Part shown: piece by piece, positions 24,823-34,022 of the stretch | How the letters are laid out: every line of letters begins with the position of its first letter | How positions within the stretch are numbered: position 1 is the stretch's first letter | NCBI GenBank assembly: GCA_019752515.1 | Contig: JAIEMB010000007.1 | Coordinates: 48,363-112,362, forward strand | Direction of reading: 5' to 3' | DNA: 64,000 nucleotides | Source: Alphaproteobacteria bacterium | Lineage (GTDB): Bacteria; Pseudomonadota; Alphaproteobacteria; UBA9655 | Translations under genes and position numbers: made by a program | Notes under the pieces: model-generated | Database searches by the model: none | The model's input: the letters and a program-made list of their open reading frames with translations, nothing else | Told to the model about the DNA's origin: nothing

Positions 24823-26616
24823 ATGAGTAATAAAACCTATCCTCTTACCGACCACACATATGATGTTGTCATTGTAGGTGCTGGAGGCGCTGGCTTGAGA
24901 GCTACACTTGGAATGGCTGCTCAAGGACTTAAAACAGCCTCCATAACAAAAGTATTCCCGACCCGTAGTCACACTGTTGCAGCCCAAGGTGGAATTAGTG
25001 CCGCTTTAAATAATATGGGCGATGGAGATAACTGGCGTTATCATATGTACGACACCGTAAAAGGGTCGGATTGGCTGGGAGATCAAGACGCTATTGAATA
25101 TATGTGCCGTAACGCTATTCCTGCCGTTATTGAACTTGAACACATGGGGGTGCCTTTTTCACGGACAGATGAAGGAACTATTTATCAACGTCCCTTTGGT
25201 GGACATTCCCTTCAGTATGGCGAATCAATGGCTAAACGAGCCTGTGCCGCAACTGACCGTACAGGACATGCCATTCTACATACGCTTTACCAACAATCCC
25301 TTAAACACAAAGCACAATTTTTTACTGAGTTTTTTGCCCTCGATCTTATCATAACTGAAGATGGACAGTGTCGAGGCGTTATAGCTTGGAACTTAGAAGA
25401 CGGGACTCTTCATCGGTTCGCAGCTCATATGGTTGTTCTCGCAACTGGAGGTTATGGGCGCGCCTACTTTTCTTGTACGTCCGCACATACTTGCACAGGA
25501 GATGGAAATGGAATGGTATTGCGAGCAGGACTTCCCTTGCAAGATATGGAATTTGTACAATTCCATCCCACAGGCATTTATGGTGCAGGATGCCTTATTA
25601 CAGAGGGGGCTCGAGGTGAAGGCGGCTACCTCACCAATAGTCTGGGGGAACGCTTTATGGAGCGCTACGCACCTACAGCAAAAGATCTCGCTTCTCGAGA
25701 TGTGGTAAGCCGGGCCATGACTATCGAAATTAATGAAGGCCGAGGTGTGGGCCCAAATAAGGACCACCTTTGGCTTCACCTTGAGCATCTTGATCCCACC
25801 CTTTTTCCTGAACGCCTTCCTGGCATTACTGAAACGGCAAAAATTTTTGCGGGTATTGATGTTACAAAGGAGCCTATTCCTGTCCTTCCTACGGTCCATT
25901 ATAATATGGGTGGAATCCCAACCAACCATTTAGCTGAAGTTGTCAACCCCACAGAACAAAATCCAGAACAAGTTGTGCCTGGTCTGATGGCTATTGGAGA
26001 GGGAGCGTGCGTATCCGTTCATGGAGCCAACCGACTCGGAACAAACTCCCTTCTTGATCTTGTCGTATTTGGAAGAGCTGCTGCAATTAGAGCTAAGGAA
26101 GTTATTTCTAAAGAAAATAACGTTAAACCTTTAGATCCTCAAGATGGTCAAGAATCCATTGCAAAGATTGATCAACTGAGATACGCAAAAGGCTCCTTAA
26201 AAACAGCCGAAATTCGTTTAAACATGCAACGTACGATGCAAACCCACTGTGCTGTCTTTCGAACTCAAACCCACTTGGAAGAAGGACTTAAAAAGCTAAA
26301 AGAAATTACGGCTTCCTATGAAGATATTCAATTGAACGATCAGTCTATGATCTGGAACAGTGACCTTGTAGAAGCCTTAGAACTTGAAAACCTTCTTCAA
26401 CAATCTTTAGTTACCATCGAATCCGCTATAAATCGGATGGAAAGTAGAGGTGCTCATGCACGCGAAGATTATCCAGAGCGGGATGATGTTCATTGGATGA
26501 AGCACACAATTACGCATCTAAAGGGAGGTAAGGTCTCGTTCACCTATCGCCCCGTGCATCTTTATACACTTACGCCCGAGGTCGATGTCATTCCACCTAA
26601 AAAACGTGTTTATTAG
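24823..26616 (+). CDS. sdhA: Succinate dehydrogenase flavoprotein subunit
   Basis: A 597-residue flavoprotein that oxidises succinate to fumarate. Visible parts are the FAD-binding [12 protein letters not shown], the flavinylated His in [16 protein letters not shown], the substrate region [35 protein letters not shown] and [22 protein letters not shown] use ATG 24823; a TTG directly before it is also in frame. Third gene of sdhCDAB, 10 bases after sdhD. Length and motifs are canonical. Confidence 0.97.
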   Translation: MSNKTYPLTDHTYDVVIVGAGGAGLRATLGMAAQGLKTASITKVFPTRSHTVAAQGGISAALNNMGDGDNWRYHMYDTVKGSDWLGDQDAIEYMCRNAIPAVIELEHMGVPFSRTDEGTIYQRPFGGHSLQYGESMAKRACAATDRTGHAILHTLYQQSLKHKAQFFTEFFALDLIITEDGQCRGVIAWNLEDGTLHRFAAHMVVLATGGYGRAYFSCTSAHTCTGDGNGMVLRAGLPLQDMEFVQFHPTGIYGAGCLITEGARGEGGYLTNSLGERFMERYAPTAKDLASRDVVSRAMTIEINEGRGVGPNKDHLWLHLEHLDPTLFPERLPGITETAKIFAGIDVTKEPIPVLPTVHYNMGGIPTNHLAEVVNPTEQNPEQVVPGLMAIGEGACVSVHGANRLGTNSLLDLVVFGRAAAIRAKEVISKENNVKPLDPQDGQESIAKIDQLRYAKGSLKTAEIRLNMQRTMQTHCAVFRTQTHLEEGLKKLKEITASYEDIQLNDQSMIWNSDLVEALELENLLQQSLVTIESAINRMESRGAHAREDYPERDDVHWMKHTITHLKGGKVSFTYRPVHLYTLTPEVDVIPPKKRVY

Positions 26617-26631
26617 ATAGGGAGAATTGCT

Positions 26632-27414
26632 ATGGTTCAACTTCGCCTTCCCCTCAATTCCCGTTTACAAAAAGGGAAAACATATATTTCATCTTCAAAA
26701 GGGCAAAATATGAAAACTTTTCATATTTATCGATATGACCCCGATTCCGAAGAAAACCCGCGGTTAGATTCCTATGAATTAAATTTGGACGAATGCGGTG
26801 CGATGGTTCTTGATGCCCTCATTAAAATTAAAAATGAGGTTGATACTACCCTTACCTTCCGTCGCTCTTGCCGAGAAGGAATCTGCGGATCCTGTGCCAT
26901 GAATATTGATGGGACCAATACTTTAGCCTGTATCAAACCGATAGCGGAGTGTAAAGGTGATATAAAAATCACTCCCCTACCCCATCTCTATGTCATTAAA
27001 GATCTTGTTCCTGACCTAAGCTTTGCCTATGCTCAATATGCTTCGATTCAACCTTGGCTACAATCGGATGAGACTCCTCCCCCTAATAAAGAACGTCTAC
27101 AAAGTAAGGAAGAGAGAGAGAAGATAGATGGTCTTTGGGAATGTATCCTCTGTTTTTGTTGTACAACCAGCTGTCCCAGCTACTGGTGGAATGGTGACAA
27201 GTATTTAGGCCCTGCAACCCTTCTCCAATCCTACCGCTGGATTGCAGATAGCAGGGATGAAGCAGCGGGCGAGAGGTTAGATAATCTGGAAGATCCCTTT
27301 AAGCTCTATCGTTGTCACACCATCATGAATTGCACCAATACCTGCCCAAAAGGTCTAAATCCCGCCAAAGCTATTGGATCAATTAAGACAAAAATGATTG
27401 AACGAATAGGGTAA
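26632..27414 (+). CDS. sdhB: Succinate dehydrogenase iron-sulfur subunit
   Basis: A 260-residue electron-transfer subunit. The 2Fe-2S cluster ligands are in [21 protein letters not shown], the 4Fe-4S ligands in [16 protein letters not shown] with a later CPKG, and the 3Fe-4S ligands in [14 protein letters not shown]. It carries electrons from FAD of SdhA to quinone. Starts 15 bases after sdhA. After it, 27415-27520 holds no hairpin terminator that I can see. Confidence 0.97.
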   Translation: MVQLRLPLNSRLQKGKTYISSSKGQNMKTFHIYRYDPDSEENPRLDSYELNLDECGAMVLDALIKIKNEVDTTLTFRRSCREGICGSCAMNIDGTNTLACIKPIAECKGDIKITPLPHLYVIKDLVPDLSFAYAQYASIQPWLQSDETPPPNKERLQSKEEREKIDGLWECILCFCCTTSCPSYWWNGDKYLGPATLLQSYRWIADSRDEAAGERLDNLEDPFKLYRCHTIMNCTNTCPKGLNPAKAIGSIKTKMIERIG

Positions 27415-27520
27415 GTCCATTTTTATCAATCATCAGTTTCTTCATCCCAAGTTAATTTTTAGGGCGACCTCTCTCTTAAAGTAATTAATATCTAAATAAG
27501 GGGCGCTTGTTATTGTGAAG

Positions 27521-28030
27521 TCAAATCAAGTTTTTGGTTGGTCTCATTTTTTTCTTAAAGTTTGCTTTTCTTATCGATTGTTTTGTCATTTGAACTTTAT
27601 ATTTAGGAAGTTTTTCTTTTTTGCGCGCTAGATGTTTAATCGCTTTCAGTTTTTGAGTTTTGGCTTTTTTTGCTACCTTCTTTTTCCGCAAATGACTTTT
27701 CTTTGCTTTTTCCCTTTTGAGCGAGATTTTCCTTGCAACAACTTTTTTAGAAATTCCTGCTTTTGCTCTAGTTTTTTCTTTGGATGTTGAAAGTTTTCCT
27801 GCTACTGGACTCGTTTTTTTATCGATAAAAGTCTTTCTGCGTATAGAGCTTGTTTTAGAGGGAGTTTGAAAAGGTAAGTGTTTTGAGTTCTTTAGTTCTA
27901 TTTTTTTCTTTGTTGTATCTATATAGCTTATACCAAGATGTGTACTTTCATCTATGAGCCCTTGTTTTAACCCTACTAGGTCATTGATAGGGACAACTCT
28001 ATTGAAGTGGTTGATGTGATGGAGAATTTC
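27521..28030 (-). other. In-frame 169-codon basic tail behind the TAG of the OTU gene
   Basis: Directly after the TAG stop at 28033-28031 the same minus-strand frame stays open for 169 codons to TGA at 27523-27521. It begins EILHHINHFNRVVPINDLVG, then LKQGLIDESTHLGISYID, and its last 130 residues contain about 40 Lys and 9 Arg with several RKKK and KKAK clusters. There is no ATG near its start and no ribosome binding site, so it would be made only by readthrough of the amber codon or in strains where that codon is sense. Its protein-like first part and clean basic composition argue that it was recently coding and that the OTU gene once ran through it. Confidence 0.6.
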
Positions 28031-28783
28031 CTAAGTTTCTTTTGTTGTTTGCGGGTGAGTATAATGCATACCTGCTATGAGCTTCTGAGGATGATCATTA
28101 TTATCATAGTGGAAAACAACAAGGTTCTTTTTTTGATCAAAGGCTAATATATTCGCAAAGCAAGGCCCATAAAATATAGACATCCATTGGCCATTACGGC
28201 TAAGATGGTGTTTTACATAATTCCGATAAATAGCCTCTCCTTGGCAATAAAGCATTTTTCGATTGTACAAATATTCGCCTTCTCTTGCTAGAGCAAGTGG
28301 ATCTAACTCTGGGAGGAGAGGCATGTTATTAGCAAGATAACTTTGTTCTAGTTTGCTAAAAAAATTATTACTATCCGATATAAGCTTTATATAAGAAGGA
28401 TCATTTTGTAGTGTTAATGCAAAATCGCTTTTCCGTTCTACAAAAGCATGTTGATATATGTCCTCACATCCCATTTTTCGAATTAGTGGATTGTTCGCAT
28501 ATTTTAACCAAATATTAACAGCTTGTTTTTGAGTAAGACCGATTGCCCAGAAGAAACAGTTTCCATCCCCTTTCATATAGAAGCGACGTCGTTTGATATT
28601 ATCACAACTAGTTGACAAGTCTCCTTTGTTTGAGAGACGTAGAGGATGATTGAGGCTCTTTCTTTGAGAAGTTTCCAGGTTTTTTGGATGGTGAAGGGAA
28701 GGATGTTTAGCCCAAATATTAAATGAGCACATAAGGAAAAAAAGAGATACTAATGAAAGAAAAATAAAGGCTCTAAATTTCAT
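28031..28783 (-). CDS. Secreted OTU-like cysteine protease (candidate deubiquitinase), possibly truncated
   Basis: A 250-residue protein with a signal-like N-terminus (hydrophobic residues 4-24, ending IWAKHP) followed by the OTU signature YMKGDGNCFFWAIG: Asp73 and Cys76 are the catalytic positions. Near the end MHYTHP gives His240, the expected third residue after an aromatic-rich strand VVFHYDNN. OTU proteases cleave ubiquitin chains in eukaryotes, and intracellular bacteria use them as effectors. The TAG at 28033-28031 is followed by the in-frame basic tail described separately, so this may be the 5' part of a longer gene. It is divergent from nothing close; the large secreted protein lies upstream on the same strand, 131 bases away. 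Confidence 0.7.
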   Translation of the reverse strand: MKFRAFIFLSLVSLFFLMCSFNIWAKHPSLHHPKNLETSQRKSLNHPLRLSNKGDLSTSCDNIKRRRFYMKGDGNCFFWAIGLTQKQAVNIWLKYANNPLIRKMGCEDIYQHAFVERKSDFALTLQNDPSYIKLISDSNNFFSKLEQSYLANNMPLLPELDPLALAREGEYLYNRKMLYCQGEAIYRNYVKHHLSRNGQWMSIFYGPCFANILAFDQKKNLVVFHYDNNDHPQKLIAGMHYTHPQTTKET

Positions 28784-28914
28784 AAAAATTACTCCTAAAC
28801 TTGTGCGTTAAACATTTACTTAATTTTACAATGATATGCATTCATCAAGGCAAACACATAATGCTGTGATATTATAGTTCATTGGCTAAGCCTTCCTCTT
28901 ATTTTTTCGCAGAT

Positions 28915-31900
28915 TTAAGAATTTTGATGAAGCCGCACGTTCTTAACTTCAACCACAGGGGCTGGAGAGCCTTCCTTTACACCAGGCATAACTACAGGAT
29001 AAAGGTAAAACAGTGCTCGTTGAGAATTTACCGTAAAATCAAGTTTCAATGTTCTCCATTCTCCACTTCCGTCATACGGAGCAGATTGGGTTTTATGAGG
29101 ATTCGGATAATCCCAATATTGAATGTAGGCTCCAGGCACATTACTCAGAACATCAACCTCAAACCTAACTTTTTGGCCCTCTAATTGAGACAACTCACTC
29201 TTTTCTAACTTATAATGAAAAACATACCCGTCTCCCCTTAGAGCAACATGTCCTTCTCCCTTTGAAATCACGCTCAACTTTTCAGTGGATCCACGGGTTT
29301 GAGAAGGATCAATCTCCACTTTATACCCTTGAGGAACAGCTCCAGATAAGGACGCTCCTTTAAAAGAAGGATTAAATGTGACAGGACGACTCTGTTCGGG
29401 GGTTATTTCCCTGAGGTTTACTCTCCTAATCTCAATCTCGGGAACTGCACTTCCTGACTCCACACCAGGCATAATAGCAGGGTAAAGGAAAAATTGGCTG
29501 GCGCTCCCATCAACTGTAAAATTAAGACGCAGCTTCTCCCATCGTCCGCTGCCTGTGTGAGCAGTAGACTGCAGTTTTTTAGAAGCGGCATTTTGGTAAC
29601 CCCAATACTGAATATAAGCACCAGGTGTGTTGCTTAAAACATCAACTTCAAAGGAAAATGATTTCTTATCGAGTTGTTTCATAACGTCAGTGGGTAACTT
29701 ATAATAGAAAACATACCCATCTCCTCTAAGTGAAACGTGTCCTTCCCCTTTTAAAATAACACCTAGGGGTTCTTGTGTTCCTCTCTTTTGAGCCGGATCT
29801 AGAGTTAATGTATACCCTTGAGGAACAGCTCCCAATGGAGGCGCTCCTCTAAAAGAAGGGTTAAACGCGAAAGGAAGTTCTTCCTGAGCAACTGGCGTTG
29901 ATGACGATGTGGAAGCGTTATTGTTCTGAATTACACTTGAGGAAGAAGGTAACACAGGTGTTCCATGTTGAGACATTTGATCGTCTTCAGTTAAACGTTC
30001 AATGTCTTGCAAAATCCTCTCATTAAGCATCTTCAATTTTGAGGCTTTAAGAAGGTTCTGTGCTATTCCTGCCGCAATACTTTTTTCATTCTCAGGGACT
30101 TCTTCTAAGTAGCTAGAAAGAATTTCTTTTGTTAATTCTAATTTATCAGTTCCTTCCATTATTTTATTCATAAATTTAGTTAAAACATTAACCGATGCAA
30201 CTAATTTTGCTAATGTATTAAGTTTACTTTCTCGCAACTCAGGGGCTTGCAATCCTTCAGAAAGAAGTGCAAAAAAGGCTTCGTCTGAATCATCTTCGTC
30301 TGAATTATTGTTTAGTCTATTCCTTATAGATAAATAGAGTTTTTCCTCTGTTTCACTTAATTGTTGGTCGTCGCTTTCAAGAAATTCTTCAAGCTCTTCT
30401 ATTGGATGTAGTATCTTATTAAGTAGAGCTTGGACGTCAGCCATTAATAGTTTTTGGATAGTTGTTATTGCTTTCATAGCCTTTTCGCATTCTGAAAATT
30501 TGCTAAGATCAAAATATAAAGCTACGTTAAAACTAGGCCCTATATCTTCAAGTTGGGACATTTCAGAATACATCACCTGTCCTGCAGGCAAAAGTTTTGC
30601 ATAGTAGTACTGATGATCTTTTTCAACTTCTTTTTCATCATCTTCTTCAGATTCAGAATCTGAAGAGGTCTCTAGAAGAGGTGATGAAAGAGCATAAGTG
30701 TTTAAAGGCATCATGGGGGAAGAAACAGAGAAAGAAGGAGCTGCAGACAGATCCCTACCAGATTCACGGTCATCCATCTCTTGCAACCACACATCCATAC
30801 CTCTATTCATGACTGGAGTTACTAATGTATCGTGACGATTAACCTGACTAAAGTAGAAACGAGCTTTTTCATATTCCTTCGCTAAGTAGGCCATCGACCC
30901 AACATTATAGTATTGCATTGAAGTATTCCAACCTGGCAGATCGAGAATAGCTTTATTTTGAACGATGGCTTCAAAGAAGTATAACGCCGTAGAATAATCC
31001 TGAGCCCTGTAAGCTACTGCTCCTAATTTTTGGGAATTTGTTCTAAATGCACTTTTGAATTTTAGCTTACTAGATTCATCAGTTACCTTAAGTGTGTCTA
31101 TTATTTTTCTCATCCACGATTCAGCCTCAACCGTTTGTTCAGCAGATAAAGCCGCATTTGCTGCTTTTACATAAATATCTAAATTTATGATTTTTGGGTT
31201 GCTTTTAAAATAATCATCGTAGGACTTCACAGCCAGCCCAAAAAACTTTTGATTGTTCTGTTCAGTTCCCAAATTGTGCCACGCATAAGCAATTAGATAA
31301 GGAAGATATTCGCGATCTATTGTATTTATTCTTGCTAGCTCTTGCGACTGTAGGAGAAAATTTAATGCTGTCTCAGTATGACCTAAGGTCAAAGCTAACC
31401 CACCAGCATCATAATAAGCACTCTCAAGCAATTCATCAGTCGTAAATGTAACCCCTAATTCCCCGGTTGTTTTAGAACGAACATTAGAAGCACGCGCATG
31501 AAGCTTTGCATTTCTTAATGACTCAAGAGCCTTGTCTCCAACTGGAAGAATTTCTTCATAAATACGTAAAGCAGCTTTCTTGTATTCTCTCGACCTTTCA
31601 GTTTGTCCCTTTGCTTCTAGATCAGCTGTTGCGTTGACGAGATAAATGGCATAATTCTTCCACTCTACAAATTGGTGATAATCATGGACATCAAACTCAG
31701 CTTGAAATTTTGCAAGGGCAGAGACGGAAGTATCTTTCAAAGCAATTCCATACTTTACACTCTCGGCTGGCGCTCCCTCTATAGGTAAACTTGCGAAGCT
31801 CGTTGTCAATTGCAATTTTTGTACTGGACCAAATAGATTTTTTAGTCGTTTGAGCTCATTTTTAGCAACGTTATATATGAGTTTGGGATCATTTTCATTT

Positions 31901-32172
31901 GAAGAGCTTGAAGAATTTGAAGGCATTAAGGAGTGTGCTCTAATACCATCTATGGCTACAATCTGTGCTTCATATTGCTTTTTAAGGTCTTGAAGTAAAG
32001 GGGATCCACTAAAAGCATCTAACGCACGAGCTTTTTGCTTTTTAATAGCGCGCGTAATGCTTAAATGAAGATCTTCTTCCGGACCGCCCAGAACCTTCTC
32101 TAAACCACCTTTTGCTTGTAAAAGTGAAGAACTTGAAAGCAAGAATAAAGCTAAGGAAAAGGATTTTTTCAC
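28915..32172 (-). CDS. Large secreted TPR-like protein with two tandem C-terminal modules
   Basis: A 1,085-residue protein. I start it at GTG 32172, which follows AAAGGTGGT and gives a clean signal peptide (KKSFSLALFLLSSSSLLQA). Residues about 100-460 are helical with TPR-like pairs (SYDDYFKSNPKI, ALYFFEAIVQNKA, YNVGSMAYLAKEYEKARFYFSQV). An acidic Ser/Glu/Asp segment and a helical region follow (about 490-760). The C-terminus holds two copies of a strand-rich module of about 155 residues sharing FNPSF, GAVPQGY, KGEGHV, LRGDGYVF, FEVDVLSN, PGAYIQYW and MPGV; this looks like a jelly-roll (carbohydrate-binding-like) fold, by inference. Probably exported and adhesive or host-directed. No known name. 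Confidence 0.7.
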   Translation of the reverse strand: MKKSFSLALFLLSSSSLLQAKGGLEKVLGGPEEDLHLSITRAIKKQKARALDAFSGSPLLQDLKKQYEAQIVAIDGIRAHSLMPSNSSSSSNENDPKLIYNVAKNELKRLKNLFGPVQKLQLTTSFASLPIEGAPAESVKYGIALKDTSVSALAKFQAEFDVHDYHQFVEWKNYAIYLVNATADLEAKGQTERSREYKKAALRIYEEILPVGDKALESLRNAKLHARASNVRSKTTGELGVTFTTDELLESAYYDAGGLALTLGHTETALNFLLQSQELARINTIDREYLPYLIAYAWHNLGTEQNNQKFFGLAVKSYDDYFKSNPKIINLDIYVKAANAALSAEQTVEAESWMRKIIDTLKVTDESSKLKFKSAFRTNSQKLGAVAYRAQDYSTALYFFEAIVQNKAILDLPGWNTSMQYYNVGSMAYLAKEYEKARFYFSQVNRHDTLVTPVMNRGMDVWLQEMDDRESGRDLSAAPSFSVSSPMMPLNTYALSSPLLETSSDSESEEDDEKEVEKDHQYYYAKLLPAGQVMYSEMSQLEDIGPSFNVALYFDLSKFSECEKAMKAITTIQKLLMADVQALLNKILHPIEELEEFLESDDQQLSETEEKLYLSIRNRLNNNSDEDDSDEAFFALLSEGLQAPELRESKLNTLAKLVASVNVLTKFMNKIMEGTDKLELTKEILSSYLEEVPENEKSIAAGIAQNLLKASKLKMLNERILQDIERLTEDDQMSQHGTPVLPSSSSVIQNNNASTSSSTPVAQEELPFAFNPSFRGAPPLGAVPQGYTLTLDPAQKRGTQEPLGVILKGEGHVSLRGDGYVFYYKLPTDVMKQLDKKSFSFEVDVLSNTPGAYIQYWGYQNAASKKLQSTAHTGSGRWEKLRLNFTVDGSASQFFLYPAIMPGVESGSAVPEIEIRRVNLREITPEQSRPVTFNPSFKGASLSGAVPQGYKVEIDPSQTRGSTEKLSVISKGEGHVALRGDGYVFHYKLEKSELSQLEGQKVRFEVDVLSNVPGAYIQYWDYPNPHKTQSAPYDGSGEWRTLKLDFTVNSQRALFYLYPVVMPGVKEGSPAPVVEVKNVRLHQNS
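28918..29380 (-). repeat. C-terminal module copy 2 of the large secreted protein
   Basis: Encodes the last copy of the duplicated module, starting at TFNPSFKGAS and ending at VKNVRLHQNS. It shares about half of its residues with copy 1, including GEGHVALRGDGYVFHYKL and VPGAYIQYWDY. An internal duplication is clear from the protein; the DNA itself has diverged. Confidence 0.75.
29405..29870 (-). repeat. C-terminal module copy 1 of the large secreted protein
   Basis: Encodes the first copy, starting at AFNPSFRGAP and ending at IRRVNLREI. The start-to-start distance to copy 2 is about 490 bases. Conserved Gly-Asp-Gly and Tyr/Trp positions in both copies suggest a common ligand site, but the ligand is not known. 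Confidence 0.75.
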
Positions 32173-32294
32173 TTCAACACCACCTTTAAGGTACAACAAA
32201 TTAACCTATAAGGAAAATAGTTCGATTTAATTCGATTTTCAAGAGGTGCCTGAATTTAGATTTTCCTTAGCAGCAAATTGTCAGCTCAGGATCC

Positions 32295-32537
32295 TTAAAA
32301 CTCGAATTCAAATCTTCCGTCATTATCATGAAACCCCCCACTTGCATGGGGAGATGTAGGATCAGATTGGTCATAAAGATCTACGGCTTCATTATAACAC
32401 GTTTCACAATCGTCATTTTCACCATTACAAACCAACCCGCATCGGGTTAAGATATGTTCATCAATAGGTGGCATTGCACATACTGATCCACAAAAAACTA
32501 TCAAGAGCGTTAGGACTATAAATACTTTTTGTAACAT
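32295..32537 (-). CDS. Small secreted protein with clustered cysteines
   Basis: An 80-residue protein with a signal peptide (MLQKVFIVLTLLIVFCGSVCA) and a short mature region with CGLVC and CETC pairs within 15 residues, followed by an acidic, glycine-containing tail ending EFEF. The function is unknown. Export and disulfide or metal binding are inferred from the Cys spacing. It lies upstream of the large secreted protein on the same strand, 122 bases away, and might be expressed with it. Confidence 0.5.
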   Translation of the reverse strand: MLQKVFIVLTLLIVFCGSVCAMPPIDEHILTRCGLVCNGENDDCETCYNEAVDLYDQSDPTSPHASGGFHDNDGRFEFEF

Positions 32538-32673
32538 CTTGTGTTCCCTTTTTTTTTAAGTTTATCATAAAATTTCTAAAGAAAAAACGTTTAATGAATG
32601 AATTTGGGTTGAAATAAAGGCCCTGCATCACTATCCTAAAGATAAGTATATTTTGCAATACAGGATTAATTCG

Positions 32674-33054
32674 ATGAAAAAATGGGGCGCATTTTTTAGT
32701 GGTATAGGAACAATTATTTTGTCTATACTAACCTGTATTGGTTGTCCCATGTGTATACCTATTTATGCGGGTTTTTTAAGCCTTATTGGCGTTGAGCTCG
32801 CTGATGTTCATGAATATTTTTTCCCCATTATGCTGATTTTTGGTCTGATAACATTAGGCTTTATGGCTTACCAGATTTATAGACATCATAGTTCATGGAC
32901 TCCTTTTAAGCTTGCGGGAACTGCTTGCATAGGCATGGCGATTTCCGCTTTTTTTGGCTACGAATATGTGTTGTATGCGTTACTTGCCATTTTTATGGGG
33001 AGTGTAATTTGGAGCAAACGAACACTCTCTCATCAAGGGCATGAATGCTGCTAA
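32674..33054 (+). CDS. Small integral membrane protein, MerC/MerT-like (tentative)
   Basis: A 126-residue protein with four hydrophobic segments. The first ends with TCIGCPMCIP, a paired-cysteine motif like those in MerC/MerT-type mercury transporters, and the C-terminus ends HECC. I start it at ATG 32674; a TTG at 32653 would add seven residues. It overlaps the following HAD gene by ten bases (33045-33054), so the two are probably coupled. Metal transport is a guess from the cysteine pairs and membrane layout; no merR, merA or other mer gene is visible. Confidence 0.5.
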   Translation: MKKWGAFFSGIGTIILSILTCIGCPMCIPIYAGFLSLIGVELADVHEYFFPIMLIFGLITLGFMAYQIYRHHSSWTPFKLAGTACIGMAISAFFGYEYVLYALLAIFMGSVIWSKRTLSHQGHECC

Positions 33055-34022
33055 ATCCTTTAACAACTCGCCCTCTTGTCCTTGATTTAGATGGTACACT
33101 CATACGTACGGACACTTTCCATGAAATGCTAGCACTTATGTTGTTTGAAAAACCTTGGATTTTTTTTCTTCTTCCTTTTTGGTTTTTAAAAGGTAGAGCC
33201 TATACAAAAGCCCGCCTTGTTGAACAGTGTGATCTCATACCGCAACTCCTTCCTTATAATCCTCAGCTTTTATGTTTTGCTCAAAATGAATTTAAAAAAG
33301 GTCGCAAAGTCATTCTTGCAACTGGCACTGATCAAAGGATTGCAGAGAATATCGCGGGTCATTTAGGGATTTTTCAAGAAGTCATCGGAAGCGATGGGCA
33401 CACAAATATGACAGGCCCTCGAAAACAAAAGGCACTCCTTGATCGATTTGGAGAGCAAGGTTTTGATTACGCCGGCGACTCTCGCATTGATGCACATGTT
33501 TGGAAATCTGCTCACACAGCTTTGGTTGTGCATCCAAAATGGAAGGTTTTAAAGCTTGCCCAACTTTTGAAAAGCCCAGACCAACTTCAATATTTCCCTC
33601 GGGAAAAAGGTCGATTACTTGCTCTTTTCCACGCTTTACGTCCTCTCTTTTGGATATGTAATTTTTTGGCACCAACTTGGCCCGTTGTAATAAGCTTAAG
33701 CCTTCTTTCCTCAGGACTTCTCATTGGAGGTGATCTTTTTGCTCTTCAAACAGAACGGAAAGAAAATTTTAAAAAATCCATATTTGCTGAAGGCCATCTC
33801 CATCTGGTTACGGCCTTCATGCTTACTTTTCTTTTTAGCTCAAGCGCACTTTTCCTTGTTTCCTATACGCTTCCATGGAGCATGTTATTTAGTTTTATTT
33901 ATATTGTTCTCTTTATCGCGCTGGATCATTTTTCCCGACAATTCTCTCAAAGTTTTCGTTGGACAATTTTGAGTATATTCCAAAGCTTTCTGGCTTTGAT
34001 GACGGGCTTCCTTACTTCGTAG
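33045..34022 (+). CDS. HAD phosphatase fused to a short degenerate UbiA-like membrane part
   Basis: A 325-residue protein. Residues 10-180 form a HAD phosphatase-like domain: LVLDLDGTLIRTDTF (Asp14 and Asp16), ILATGTDQR (motif II), and DYAGDSRIDAHVWK (motif III/IV). This is the arrangement of the N-terminal part of HAD-UbiA fusion prenyltransferases. The C-terminal part (about 145 residues, about four membrane segments) is half the size of UbiA; at the place of the first Asp-rich motif it reads GGDLFALQTERKENFKKSIF, so the metal-binding NDxxD-type motif is incomplete. The 3' end is overlapped for 138 bases by the antisense gene at 33885. Enzyme activity as a prenyltransferase is unlikely. Confidence 0.68.
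   Translation: MLLNPLTTRPLVLDLDGTLIRTDTFHEMLALMLFEKPWIFFLLPFWFLKGRAYTKARLVEQCDLIPQLLPYNPQLLCFAQNEFKKGRKVILATGTDQRIAENIAGHLGIFQEVIGSDGHTNMTGPRKQKALLDRFGEQGFDYAGDSRIDAHVWKSAHTALVVHPKWKVLKLAQLLKSPDQLQYFPREKGRLLALFHALRPLFWICNFLAPTWPVVISLSLLSSGLLIGGDLFALQTERKENFKKSIFAEGHLHLVTAFMLTFLFSSSALFLVSYTLPWSMLFSFIYIVLFIALDHFSRQFSQSFRWTILSIFQSFLALMTGFLTS

Noticed and set aside
32674..33054. Mercury-resistance operon
   Set aside because: Only a small membrane protein with paired cysteines is present; no merA, merR or merP-like gene accompanies it.
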